Positions 15,738 to 24,228 of a stretch of 64,000 bases of DNA are shown here, in pieces. How positions within the stretch are numbered: position 1 is the first letter of the stretch; every line of letters begins with the position of its first letter. Under the pieces are notes generated by a model, which searched no databases, was not told where the DNA came from, and saw nothing but the letters and a program-made list of their open reading frames with translations. The DNA comes from Myxococcus virescens. Lineage in GTDB: Bacteria > Myxococcota > Myxococcia > Myxococcales > Myxococcaceae. The stretch covers positions 248,001 to 312,000 of the forward strand of contig NZ_FNAJ01000002.1 of assembly GCF_900101905.1 (NCBI RefSeq), in the 5' to 3' direction. The translations under genes were made by a program, and so were the position numbers.

Positions 15738-16394
15738 TCAGGGCGTGGCGGGACGCAGGACGAGCCACGCGGCCACGACCTCGCCCGAGGCCCGGCGCTC
15801 GGGGGGCAGCTGCATGTGCGTGGTGTCCTCGCCGAGCCGCAGGTCGGCGGTGCGGCGGAAGGACTCCTGGAATGAGTCGCTGTCCGGGAAGGTGACGCGG
15901 GCGACGCAGCCGGCCGCGAAGCATCGAGGTGGCTCGGCCTGGACGGGCAGCACGTCGGCCTCCACCTGGGCATGCCACTTCGCCAGCGCCGCCCGGGCCT
16001 GCGCCGTCCAGGGCTCGTGGCTTTCGCCGGAGGCCGTCAGCTCCGCCAGCACCGCGTCGCGGCGGGCTTCAGGCGAGGAGTACGCGCCGCGCAGGGCCGT
16101 CACCAGCCGCAGGCGCTGGGCAGGGGGCGTGCGCCGGGAGCGTGCGGAGCGCTCTGTGTCGGACGCCGAGGTGGGCCTGGTGATGAGGCGAGAGTCCGCC
16201 AGCGCGGGGGCGACAGGCGTGGAAGGCGGGGGCGTGACGGAGCGCGGCCGCGGTGTGGGGGCCTGGGCGAGCGAGGTGGAAACCTCGGGCTCCGCGGCCT
16301 GGGACGGAAGCGCCACGGGCCGGTCAAGCCAGGCCGCGACGGCGCAGGCCAACGCCAGTCCCGTGAATCCCATGCTCCAGATGAGTCGGCTCAC
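15738..16394 (-). CDS. membrane-anchored protein of unknown function, first gene of operator-D unit
   Basis: A 218-residue protein with one N-terminal hydrophobic segment (LIWSMGFTGLALACAVAAW) acting as anchor or uncleaved signal. A Pro/Thr/Ser-rich linker (about 45-75) leads to a C-terminal domain containing CFAAGC (a close Cys pair) and HMQLPPERR. I recognise no family. GTG 16394 is chosen because GGAGGG lies about nine bases upstream; the ATG at 16364 falls inside the hydrophobic segment. It is the proximal gene behind operator D and precedes an HACxH lipoprotein, so a role in the same process is likely. Confidence 0.65.
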   Translation of the reverse strand: MSRLIWSMGFTGLALACAVAAWLDRPVALPSQAAEPEVSTSLAQAPTPRPRSVTPPPSTPVAPALADSRLITRPTSASDTERSARSRRTPPAQRLRLVTALRGAYSSPEARRDAVLAELTASGESHEPWTAQARAALAKWHAQVEADVLPVQAEPPRCFAAGCVARVTFPDSDSFQESFRRTADLRLGEDTTHMQLPPERRASGEVVAAWLVLRPATP

Positions 16395-16491
16395 GATGAC
16401 GCGCCCTCCGTCGCGGCGGGACAGAGCGCTGCCGTCCCCGCCAGGTCCCCATTCCAGGAACGCTCGCGATAATGTGACATCGTGAGTCAGT

Positions 16492-16506
16492 TGCAATCAA
16501 GTTGCA
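16492..16506. promoter_or_regulatory. operator D, perfect TGCAA-N5-TTGCA
   Basis: TGCAA-TCAAG-TTGCA, the best copy of the shared motif, 98 bases before the minus-strand start at 16394 and about 205 bases before the divergent nuclease gene. The remainder of the 316-base intergenic region (16395-16710) holds no other gene or repeat that I can see. Confidence 0.62.
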
Positions 16507-16710
16507 TTTTAGAGGTAGAGCGGTGACGTGGGGACGTGCGCGGAGGGGGGGAATCGCGCCGTGTGGTGGGTCTTTTGGGACCCTGTATTTCTTGTTTTTC
16601 AGGAAGGTTGGTTGCCGGTCACGAACCTCATCCACTAGGACCGTTGCACGTGCTTGGTCCGCGCGTGCGGCCGCCCCGCATGGCCGCCCCTCTCACGCCG
16701 AGGTCACTCC

Positions 16711-17574
16711 ATGGGATTTCCGTCCTTCTTGTTGCGCGTGGTGGTGCTGGTTGTCCTGGCTGTTCCCACGTGGGCTCAGGCGGGCTCGTATCTGCGCGTC
16801 GTCAGTTGGAACCTGCGTCACGAGGGGTGGACCGCGGAGCAGACGTATCGCGAGGACGCGGAGCAGATCTGGCGGCAGTACGGCGCGAACAGCAATTCCA
16901 ACAACGGCTGTGACCTGGTGTTCCTGCAGGAGGTGATGAATACCAGCGTGGTTCCGGCCATCGTGGCGGAGCTCAACGCGGTCTCCGGCGTGAAGTGGCG
17001 CTATGCGCAGACGCCGCTCATCGGGCGCTCATCGTACAAGGAGATCTACGCGGTGTTGTACCGGGAGGACACGGTGTCACTGCTGTCATCCAGTGTGTAC
17101 GAGGACACCGGCGACACGTTCGAGCGCGAGCCGCAAATCGTCCGCGTGCGGCACACGCCCACGGGCGCGGACTACACGTTCATCAACTGGCACACCGTCT
17201 GGGGCAATCCCTCCGACCGCGACGCGGAGGTGAAGCAATTCGGCGCGGTGTTCAAGGCGGTGCAGGACGCCAGCCGCACCGACCAGGACGTCATCCTGGT
17301 GGGTGACCACAACATGGCGTGCACGACGGCGTCCTGGGCGAACCTGGTGGCGCTGTCTCCCACGGTGGCTTGCAAGCTGAACGTAGCCACCACCATCAAT
17401 CTCAGTGGTGGCTACGTGAATGCCTATGACCACTTCTGGATGCAGCCCGAATACGTGACGGAGTTCTCCTCGGCGGGGCGCGACTACATCGGGAACACGC
17501 GGGACTTCGTCACCCGCCTGGCGGACCATGCGCCCATCTACCTGACGCTGTATTCCACCAGCGATACGGATTGA
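16711..17574 (+). CDS. secreted endonuclease/exonuclease/phosphatase-family (DNase-I-fold) protein
   Basis: A 287-residue exported protein: signal peptide MGFPSFLLRVVVLVVLAVPTW ending AQA. The DNase-I fold is marked by RVVSWNLRHEGW, FLQEVMN (catalytic Glu), INWHTVWGNP, VGDHNM (Asp/Asn) and the terminal DHAPIYL with the catalytic His. This fits an extracellular, metal-dependent nuclease, such as would degrade prey or environmental DNA; a phosphodiesterase of another substrate is possible. ATG 16711 is preceded by GAGG. The next gene begins four bases after the stop. Confidence 0.85.
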   Translation: MGFPSFLLRVVVLVVLAVPTWAQAGSYLRVVSWNLRHEGWTAEQTYREDAEQIWRQYGANSNSNNGCDLVFLQEVMNTSVVPAIVAELNAVSGVKWRYAQTPLIGRSSYKEIYAVLYREDTVSLLSSSVYEDTGDTFEREPQIVRVRHTPTGADYTFINWHTVWGNPSDRDAEVKQFGAVFKAVQDASRTDQDVILVGDHNMACTTASWANLVALSPTVACKLNVATTINLSGGYVNAYDHFWMQPEYVTEFSSAGRDYIGNTRDFVTRLADHAPIYLTLYSTSDTD

Positions 17575-17578
17575 GAAA

Positions 17579-19288
17579 TTGAAACGTCGCGCATGGGGTG
17601 TGGGGGGGGCCGCGCTGGTGTTGGCCGCGTTCGTGCTGTGGTGGCTGTGGCCCGCGGACGCCGCCGCGCCGGTGACGCCCGCGCGCACGCCCGTTGTCCG
17701 CACGAAAGCCCCAACCCCCGTGAGTCCGCCGCCTGAGGATCTGGAGCCCGCGCACTCAGAGGGACTGGTTCTGCGAGTGGTGCTGCAAGGGGATGTTCCC
17801 TTCCAGGGAGAGGCCCGCGTGGGCGAGGCCTCCATCTCCGACGCGGACCGGCACCTGTGGGAAGTGTCGAAGCGCGAGGGGCGCGAGGGCGCCGGGCCTG
17901 AGCGGCTGGAGGACCTGGCCAACGTGTTGGAGTGGCGGCCCGTGGAGGTGACGCCGTCCGCGACGGGGGGGACGTTGGGACCGGTGCTCGTTCCAGTGGT
18001 ACCGCTCTACCGGGTGGTGGCCTGGGCAGCGGATGGAACGTTCTGGCTGGGCGATGTGGTGCTTGAGGAGGGGGTCACCACGGGCGTCGTGGAGGCCGTG
18101 CTGTCTGCCCGGGCGCCTACCGGTGTGCGGGTGCGGCTCACGGGAGTGCGACCCGAGCATGGCCCGTTCTCCCTTCGTGTGGTGCGTGGCGTATCCCGGG
18201 ATGTTCGCGACGCGGAGCGCGCGAGCGAACTGTTGCCCGTGATTCGGCATGTCGCGCCGGACATCGCCTCCGCGCTCGCGGACGGTACGGCGCTGCCGCT
18301 CCCCGTGGGGAAGTCGCTGGAGTTGCTGCCATTGCCCACGGATCCCGCGGTGGGGTTGGTGCTCCGGAGCGCGGCGGGACGGGAAAGCGCGTGGGTGGAA
18401 GTGCCTCTGCGCGAGGGGCGTGTGGAGCCGGTGGTGCTGGACGTGGGTTCGCTCTTTCCTGAAGGCGTGGGTGAGGCGGTGACGCTACGGGGGAAGCTGG
18501 AGCTGGAAGGAACGTTCCGTCCACCGGAAGGCGCGAGGCTCCTGGGGCCGGGGGACGTGGAAATCCCGCTCGCGCAGGATGGGCGCTTTGTCGTTTCGGG
18601 GCTGCCGTCCTGGGAGCCGTCCCGCTTCCGCGTCGAGGTGGCATCGCCCGTTGCCAGACGTCCGGTGGCCGCGACGGAACAGGCTTTCGATTTCAGGCCC
18701 GTGCCGGGTGTGCGGGACGCCGAGGTGACGTGGCGCGTGAAGGCCTACCGGTGGCTCGTGCTGCGCATGGATGCCGCCATGCGGGCACAGATAGAGGCAC
18801 GGACCCAGAAGCCCTATCCCGTGTTCGTTCTTCAGCGGTGGCGCCGCGAGAACCAGTGGGAGCTGGCCTCCGCCGGCGCATTCATCCAGGAAGAGGATGG
18901 GATGGCCGTGTCCATTCTGGAACCGGGGCGCTATCGGCTGCTGGTGTCCTTCTCTGTTCACGAGGTCTACACCAGCACCGCCGCGGACGTGGGCCAGGAC
19001 ATGGCGGATGGCACCGTCACCTTCCAGGTGGACGTGGAGGGGAACGATTGCGAGGTGCTCGTCACGGATGGGCGCAAGCCGGTGTTCGGCGCGCGAGTCA
19101 CGGCATCCAGTGACGTGAGCTCACTGCCTCCCGCGTGGGGACTCACGGATGCGCAGGGACGTTGGCGGTTGGGGCGCGTGAGGCCGTTCGGCCTTCACCT
19201 GGAGGTGGAGGCGGAGGGATACGCGCCCTGGACAGGCGAAGTCGCCGAGGCCTGCCGGCGAGGGGGCGAGGTCCGCGTCCAGCTTTAG
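17579..19288 (+). CDS. membrane-anchored or secreted protein with carboxypeptidase-regulatory-like domain
   Basis: A 569-residue protein beginning at TTG 17579 with a basic n-region and one hydrophobic segment (VGGAALVLAAFVLWWLW), then a Pro/Thr-rich linker. The middle is beta-rich with repeated Ig-like or carboxypeptidase-regulatory-like stretches. The clearest is at the C-terminus: VLVTDGRKPVFGARVTA...LTDAQGRWRLGRVRPF..HLEVEAEGYAPW. No catalytic motif seen. It starts four bases after the nuclease stop, so the two are probably co-translated. Function unknown. Confidence 0.7.
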   Translation: MKRRAWGVGGAALVLAAFVLWWLWPADAAAPVTPARTPVVRTKAPTPVSPPPEDLEPAHSEGLVLRVVLQGDVPFQGEARVGEASISDADRHLWEVSKREGREGAGPERLEDLANVLEWRPVEVTPSATGGTLGPVLVPVVPLYRVVAWAADGTFWLGDVVLEEGVTTGVVEAVLSARAPTGVRVRLTGVRPEHGPFSLRVVRGVSRDVRDAERASELLPVIRHVAPDIASALADGTALPLPVGKSLELLPLPTDPAVGLVLRSAAGRESAWVEVPLREGRVEPVVLDVGSLFPEGVGEAVTLRGKLELEGTFRPPEGARLLGPGDVEIPLAQDGRFVVSGLPSWEPSRFRVEVASPVARRPVAATEQAFDFRPVPGVRDAEVTWRVKAYRWLVLRMDAAMRAQIEARTQKPYPVFVLQRWRRENQWELASAGAFIQEEDGMAVSILEPGRYRLLVSFSVHEVYTSTAADVGQDMADGTVTFQVDVEGNDCEVLVTDGRKPVFGARVTASSDVSSLPPAWGLTDAQGRWRLGRVRPFGLHLEVEAEGYAPWTGEVAEACRRGGEVRVQL

Positions 19289-19339
19289 GGGAGACCCCGC
19301 TCGCGGCGATGGCCACGAGCAGGGCCTGGGCCGCACACG

Positions 19340-19924
19340 TCAGGCCGCGTTGGCGGTGATGGCCATCAGCTCCGTGCGAGTACGCCTGGGGGCCGCGGCG
19401 GGCTCCAGCTCATCGGCCACCGGGGCATCCGTCTCGCCCCCTTCGGTGGCCAGCTCCGGCGCGCGGTTCTTGCCGCCCAGGGCTTCCACCCACCCCTCCA
19501 GCAGGTCCATCAGCGCGCTGCGCTGCTCGCCTTCCAACGGCATCAGCAGCCGGGCCATGCGCTCCTGGACCACCGAGTCCGCCTGCTCCGCCAGGGCGCG
19601 GCCCTGCTCCGTGAGCCTCACCCGAACGCGGCGCCGGTCATGCCGCACGGAGCGCTCGCGTTGGACGAGCTGCGCGGCCTCCAGCCGGTCCAGCAGCCGG
19701 CTCAGCCGGGGCGGGGCAATGCCGCCCAGCCGCTCCGCGAGGACGTTGACGGGAAGGAGGCTCTCCGCCTTCAGCCACCAGACGGCCTGGACCTCCATCG
19801 GGTCCAGCTCGGTATGGGGTAGGGCACCCAGGGGGCTGCCCAACGCACCGCAGCGCGCTACGTCGATGAGCAGATTCCTCAACCGCGCCACCTGCACCCG
19901 CACTTCCGCCGAGAGCTCGGACAT
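19340..19924 (-). CDS. MarR-family transcriptional regulator
   Basis: A 194-residue winged-helix regulator. The helix-turn-helix and wing are visible in LAERLGGIAPPRLSRLLDRLEAAQLVQRERSVRHDRRRVRVRLTEQGRAL, the standard MarR layout with D-R-R at the wing tip. The C-terminal 45 residues beyond the usual dimerisation helix are acidic, Pro/Ala-rich and unique. ATG 19924 starts just before the first conserved helix. No obvious divergent target; the nearest upstream gene runs away on the same strand. Confidence 0.85.
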   Translation of the reverse strand: MSELSAEVRVQVARLRNLLIDVARCGALGSPLGALPHTELDPMEVQAVWWLKAESLLPVNVLAERLGGIAPPRLSRLLDRLEAAQLVQRERSVRHDRRRVRVRLTEQGRALAEQADSVVQERMARLLMPLEGEQRSALMDLLEGWVEALGGKNRAPELATEGGETDAPVADELEPAAAPRRTRTELMAITANAA

Positions 19925-20083
19925 CCTGGTCGCCTCCGTCTCTCGGGCGTCATCGTCCCTCCGGCCGAGGAGTCCCGATGACCGCCCGTCTTCCAAGGGG
20001 GCAAAGGCCCCACCCGGGCGATCAACGGTCCGGCGCGGAAGGCATATCGGACCCACCGAAAGAAATGTGCGGGGCGCGGTCCG

Positions 20084-20716
20084 TCAGGCGCCGCTGGCCT
20101 TCTTGCGCTGGGCCTTCGCCTTGGCGTGGGCCTTGTCGAAGCCCTCGTAGAAGCGCACGGCCTGCTCGCCCACCATCTGGATGTGCTGGTTGTTGAAGTA
20201 GGCGGTGACGGGCGCGGCCACCAGCGGCATGGCTCGCCCCAGCGTCTGCATGCCGCCCTTCTCCAGCAGCATGGCGGCCAGTTTCCCCAACACCTTGGGA
20301 CCCGCGCGAGGCAGCGGGCCCAGGCCGTTGGCGTAGCCGAACAAGTCCAGCATCTCCCCGCGCGCCCGCTCCGTCTTGAGGTTCACCTTGTAGAGGGTGG
20401 CCACGTCCGTGAGCAGGATGATTTGCAGGTACGCCATGAAGAGCAGGTCCGCCGGCAACGCCACCAGCCCGAACACCCCGCTCACCCCGCCCACCATGCT
20501 GGCGAGGTTCTTCTTTTCGTCCACGATGCGCTGGGCCAGCTCCCGCGGCGACGCCTGCGGGTAGCGCTTCTCCAGGGTCGTGATGCGCACACGCGAGCGC
20601 GCCACCTCCTGGAGGACGATGTCCGACAGCCGCGCCGAGCCGAGCTTCTTCAGCTCCGCCGGAGTCATCTTCTTCATGAAGGCCAGCCGCTCGGCCACGC
20701 TGTCGTAGAGACCCAT
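20084..20716 (-). CDS. EcsC family protein
   Basis: A 210-residue protein with the EcsC-family pattern: amphipathic helices, then the hydrophobic GGVSGVFGLVALPADLLFMAYLQIILLTDVATLYKV and the central DLFGYANGLGPL block. The molecular function of the family is not established (named for a Bacillus ecs-cluster gene). A Lys/Ala-rich tail ends the protein. It begins three bases after the stop of a lipoprotein gene, so the two form an operon and may act together at the envelope. Confidence 0.78.
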   Translation of the reverse strand: MGLYDSVAERLAFMKKMTPAELKKLGSARLSDIVLQEVARSRVRITTLEKRYPQASPRELAQRIVDEKKNLASMVGGVSGVFGLVALPADLLFMAYLQIILLTDVATLYKVNLKTERARGEMLDLFGYANGLGPLPRAGPKVLGKLAAMLLEKGGMQTLGRAMPLVAAPVTAYFNNQHIQMVGEQAVRFYEGFDKAHAKAKAQRKKASGA

Positions 20717-20719
20717 CCC

Positions 20720-21163
20720 TCAATAACCCCGCTCGGACAGGTAGAGGTCCACCAGCGCGCCTTCTTCGTACCAGGCGTGCCGCATCTCTACGTTGAACCA
20801 GCGCGAGTCCGGCTTCGGACCGCGCACCTCCAACTTCACCTGATTGGGTGAGGTGTCGATGATGGCCGCGCGCGCCTTGCACGCCGAGCCCGGGTCCTCG
20901 CCGTAGCCACCCTCGAGGCAGATCTCATCCCCCACCGAAAGCCGGCGGGTGTACTCGGTGGCCAGGTAGAGGGCGTCGTCACACGAACCCCGCGCGGAGG
21001 ACGTGCCGAGCGCATCGCACCGGTTCTGCGGGGGCGCCTTCACGACGGGGATGACCCCGTAGAGCGGGTCGTCGTTGTTCGGATCCGGACGGAAGGCCCC
21101 CGTACCCGTACAACCTGTCAGCACCAGCGAGAGCGCGCCAGCGCTCACCCACGACCGCCTCAT
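20720..21163 (-). CDS. lipoprotein, function unknown, co-operonic with EcsC-family gene
   Basis: A 147-residue lipoprotein: signal peptide RRSWVSAGALSLVLTGC. Mature part contains two probable disulfide pairs (NRCDALG...GSCDDALY and ICLEGGYGEDPGSACKA) and a strand-rich end reading LEVRGPKPDSRWFNVEMRHAWYEEGALVDLYLS. No family recognised. ATG 21163 gives the signal peptide directly. The EcsC-family gene follows after three bases. Confidence 0.7.
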   Translation of the reverse strand: MRRSWVSAGALSLVLTGCTGTGAFRPDPNNDDPLYGVIPVVKAPPQNRCDALGTSSARGSCDDALYLATEYTRRLSVGDEICLEGGYGEDPGSACKARAAIIDTSPNQVKLEVRGPKPDSRWFNVEMRHAWYEEGALVDLYLSERGY

Positions 21164-21272
21164 CGTATCGACTCCTCCGGGGCCCACGACCCCACCCTTT
21201 AAAGAGGGGAGGAGCATGGCAAAAGGCGTTCGATGGGGCAAAGCAGCCAGCGGACCGCCGCGGCGCGGGACG

Positions 21273-21665
21273 TCAGGCCGAGCGGCGCTGCGGGCCCGGA
21301 ATCTCCTTCGTCTGCCCGGGCACCACGCGGTTGTCCTTGTCCACGAACACCACGGTGGGCTTCCAGTTCGCCACCTCGGCTTCCTCCACTTCCGCGAAGG
21401 TGGCCAGGATGACCAGGTCGCCCGGCTTGTTCAGGTGCGCCGCCGCGCCGTTGATGCAGATGACGCCGCTGCCGGCCTCACCTTCCAGCGCGTAGGTCTC
21501 CAGGCGCGTGCCCTGGGTGACGTTCCAGACCGCGACCTTTTCGTTCTCCACGATGTCGGCGGCGCGAAGCAGGTCGCGGTCGATGGTGACGGACCCTTCG
21601 TAATCCAGGTCAGCCTGGGTCACGGTCGCGCGGTGGATTTTCGACTTGAAGAGGATGCGGCGCAT
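21273..21665 (-). CDS. panD: aspartate 1-decarboxylase precursor
   Basis: A 130-residue protein with the family start [25 protein letters not shown]. The Gly-Ser bond in YEGSVTID (Ser25) is the self-cleavage site that creates the pyruvoyl cofactor. Lys9 and the later [11 protein letters not shown] block are also conserved. It makes beta-alanine from aspartate for pantothenate and coenzyme A. Length is normal. It stands alone; other pantothenate genes are not adjacent. Confidence 0.96.
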   Translation of the reverse strand: MRRILFKSKIHRATVTQADLDYEGSVTIDRDLLRAADIVENEKVAVWNVTQGTRLETYALEGEAGSGVICINGAAAHLNKPGDLVILATFAEVEEAEVANWKPTVVFVDKDNRVVPGQTKEIPGPQRRSA

Positions 21666-21770
21666 GTGTGTCTCGACCTTGGAAAAGCGACAAGGACGCC
21701 CCACCGTAACGTCTGAGGCGCCCAGGGACAACCCTGTGTTCAGCTCCCCTGCCCGTAGTGCAGGCAGGCG

Positions 21771-22613
21771 TCACTTAACGAAATTGACGAGCTGATTGAG
21801 ACTCAGGGGAACGCTCTGGGATTCCGAGGTGAGCTTGCCGTCCAGGCGGACCTGCGCATTTCCGCCCGAGCGCAGGGCCAGGGCCGCGTTCGCCGCGCGA
21901 GCGAAGCTGATGGTGAGGGGCAGGGTGACCTGCTTCGTCCCGCTGCCGTCCAGCTTGCCCAGGTTGCCGGTGGACAGCGTGCCCACATCCGCGCCCGCCA
22001 CCTTCAGCGCGCCAGTGATGCCGGCCACCGGCAGCGGGAAGCTGTTGCGGTTGGTAATCGACAACGGGAATTCCACGGTGGCGCCGGTCAGGGTGATGTC
22101 CTTGATGCGCGGCGCCTGGAAGGACACCTGTGGAATCTTGGGGACCTCGAAGGTTCCCTCCTTCGCCAGCGGGAAGCTCAGCACGCCCAGGGGCGTCTTG
22201 ACGCCCAGCGTGCCCTGCGCCTTGAAGGCGGCCTTGTCCTGCTTGAGGAAGGTCTCCAGCACGGGGACCACGTCCGCGAACTTCACGTTGGCCGGGAAGA
22301 CGAGCTCGCTCTTGCCATTGGCCTTGAGCGCCAGTCCCGAGCGCGGCTTGCCGGCCACGACCTGCTTGCCCTCCACGAAGAAGGCGTAGTCCACCTCGGC
22401 CAGGTTCAACCCGAAGCCGTTGGGGTTGTTCAGCTCGTAGACCAGGTTGATGGTGGCGTCGGACAAGGACGCATCCGCGAGCCGGGCCGTCTTGAAGGAG
22501 AGGGTGGGCTTCTTGAAAGCCCCCTTCAGCATCTTCTGCAAGGCGGCGCAGCCGCTGAGCGTGGTGAGTCCAAGGACGGCCAGGACGAGAAGGGCACGTT
22601 TCATGGTGGGCAT
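21771..22613 (-). CDS. LEA type 2 (WHy-domain) lipoprotein
   Basis: A 280-residue lipoprotein (LSGC, Cys near residue 22). Two tandem LEA-2/WHy-like modules are visible: NLVYELNNPNGFGLNLAEVDYAFFVEGK and FPLSITNRNSFPLPVAGITGALKVAG. Each has the N-P-N or N-R-N turn after a strand typical of the fold. Such proteins are thought to protect or tether envelope components; the bacterial role is unproven. ATG 22613 or 22604 could be the start (neither has a strong Shine-Dalgarno). It diverges from the hydrolase at 22677. Confidence 0.8.
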   Translation of the reverse strand: MPTMKRALLVLAVLGLTTLSGCAALQKMLKGAFKKPTLSFKTARLADASLSDATINLVYELNNPNGFGLNLAEVDYAFFVEGKQVVAGKPRSGLALKANGKSELVFPANVKFADVVPVLETFLKQDKAAFKAQGTLGVKTPLGVLSFPLAKEGTFEVPKIPQVSFQAPRIKDITLTGATVEFPLSITNRNSFPLPVAGITGALKVAGADVGTLSTGNLGKLDGSGTKQVTLPLTISFARAANAALALRSGGNAQVRLDGKLTSESQSVPLSLNQLVNFVK

Positions 22614-22676
22614 GGGCGTATCACCGGACGCCCCTTCTCCGCGCGGGATTCAATCCAATGCCGTGGGAGGTGGTAT

Positions 22677-24215
22677 GTGGGGAGCCTCCCGTACCCAGAT
22701 GGAGGCACCTTGTCCGGGGTCCGTGCACACATCTCCTCCCATCTTCCGCCCTGGCGCGCCGTGCTGGCCCTGGGGCTCCTGGCTGCGGCATCGGTGTCCT
22801 GTTCCAGGAGCAGCCAGGACCCCGCGGAGCGGCGAACGCTGTCGTTGAAGCCCTGCCGCCTGGAGGGGCTGGCCACGCAGGCCCAGTGTGGGACCTACGA
22901 GGTCTTCGAGGACCGGGCGGCTCGCACGGGCCGCAAGATTCCCCTGCGCGTGGTGGTGGTGCCGGCGCTGGCCGCGCAGCCGCAGCCGGATCCGTTGGTG
23001 CTGCTGGCGGGAGGCCCGGGCCAGGCGGCGTCGCGTTCGACGCAGGTGTTGATGGCGGTGGAGCGCATCCGCCGCAAGCGCGACATCGTGCTGGTGGACC
23101 AGCGAGGCACGGGGGACTCGAATCCGCTGAACTGCAAGACGGACTCGCCGGAAGAGGGGCTGTCCGCGCGGCTCGAGGAAGGCAAGGCGGCGGAGGAGGT
23201 GCGCAAGTGCCGCGAGGGCTGGGACGCCGATGTGCGGCACTACACCACGCCCGTCGCCATGGATGACCTGGACGAGGTCCGCGAGGCGCTGGGCTACGAG
23301 AAGCTCAACCTCTGGGGCGTGTCCTACGGCACGCGCGCGGCGCTCGTGTACATGCGGCAGCACCCGGAGCGCGTGCGGACCGCCATCCTGGACGGCGTGG
23401 CGCCCATGGGGTTGTACCTGCCGCTGTTCGCGCCTCGCGACGCGCAGCAGGCGCTGGACCGGCTGCTGGCGAACTGCGAGGCGGACGCGGCGTGTGCCCA
23501 GGCGTATCCGAACCTGCGGCCCAGGACGGAGGCGTTGTTGACGACGCTGGAGACCACGCCCGCGCGCACCCAGGTGGCGCACCCGCGCACCGGCGTGTTG
23601 GAGGAGGTCGTCCTGTCGCGCCGCGCCTTCCTGTCTCAGCTCTTCGCGCAGCTCTACAGCCCGGAGATGTCCTCCCTGGTGCCGTTGATGCTGGACCGGG
23701 CCACGCAGGGAGACTGGTCCCCCTTCGTCGCGCTCAGCGTGGGCCTGACGGAGAACCTGGGGCGCACGGTGAGCCATGGCCTCTACTTCGCCGTCGTGTG
23801 CGCGGAGGACGCGCCCTTCTACGACGAGGCGGCGTTGGTGCGCGAGTCGCAGGGCACCTGGTTCGGCCCGACCATGGGCCGCGAAGTCCTCTCCGTCTGC
23901 GCGGACTGGCCGCGTGGGAGCCTTCCCCAGGGCTATCGCGAGCCGGTGGTGTCGTCGGTGCCCACGCTGCTCTTGTCGGGCGAGCTGGACCCGGTGACGC
24001 CGCCCGCGTGGGCCGAGGAGGCGAAGCGCACGCTCTCCAACAGCCTGCATGTGGTGGTGCCCGGCGTGGGCCACAACACGATTGGCGCGGACTGCGCGCG
24101 CACGCTGATGCTGGACCTGCTGACCCAAGGGAGCGTGGAGGGGCTGTCGTCCGCGTGCGGCACGAACCTCACCCGTCCTCCCTTCTTCACCTCCTTCGCC
24201 GGCCCGGTGCCTTGA
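22677..24215 (+). CDS. alpha/beta-hydrolase lipoprotein, TAP-like (tripeptidyl aminopeptidase/proline iminopeptidase type)
   Basis: A 512-residue exported hydrolase. GTG 22677 has GGGAGG seven to eight bases upstream. The signal region ends in a lipobox-like SVSC. Catalytic triad candidates: Ser216 in WGVSYGTR, Asp in LSGELDPVTPP, His in VPGVGHNTIG. The oxyanion region LLAGGPGQAA and DQRGTGDSNPLNC are typical. The C-terminal TAP-like domain (STLLLSGELD...) suggests release of short peptides from peptide N-termini. A NatA-type ABC ATPase gene starts 13 bases downstream and may be co-transcribed. Confidence 0.85.
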   Translation: MGSLPYPDGGTLSGVRAHISSHLPPWRAVLALGLLAAASVSCSRSSQDPAERRTLSLKPCRLEGLATQAQCGTYEVFEDRAARTGRKIPLRVVVVPALAAQPQPDPLVLLAGGPGQAASRSTQVLMAVERIRRKRDIVLVDQRGTGDSNPLNCKTDSPEEGLSARLEEGKAAEEVRKCREGWDADVRHYTTPVAMDDLDEVREALGYEKLNLWGVSYGTRAALVYMRQHPERVRTAILDGVAPMGLYLPLFAPRDAQQALDRLLANCEADAACAQAYPNLRPRTEALLTTLETTPARTQVAHPRTGVLEEVVLSRRAFLSQLFAQLYSPEMSSLVPLMLDRATQGDWSPFVALSVGLTENLGRTVSHGLYFAVVCAEDAPFYDEAALVRESQGTWFGPTMGREVLSVCADWPRGSLPQGYREPVVSSVPTLLLSGELDPVTPPAWAEEAKRTLSNSLHVVVPGVGHNTIGADCARTLMLDLLTQGSVEGLSSACGTNLTRPPFFTSFAGPVP

Positions 24216-24228
24216 GGACGCGCGCGCC

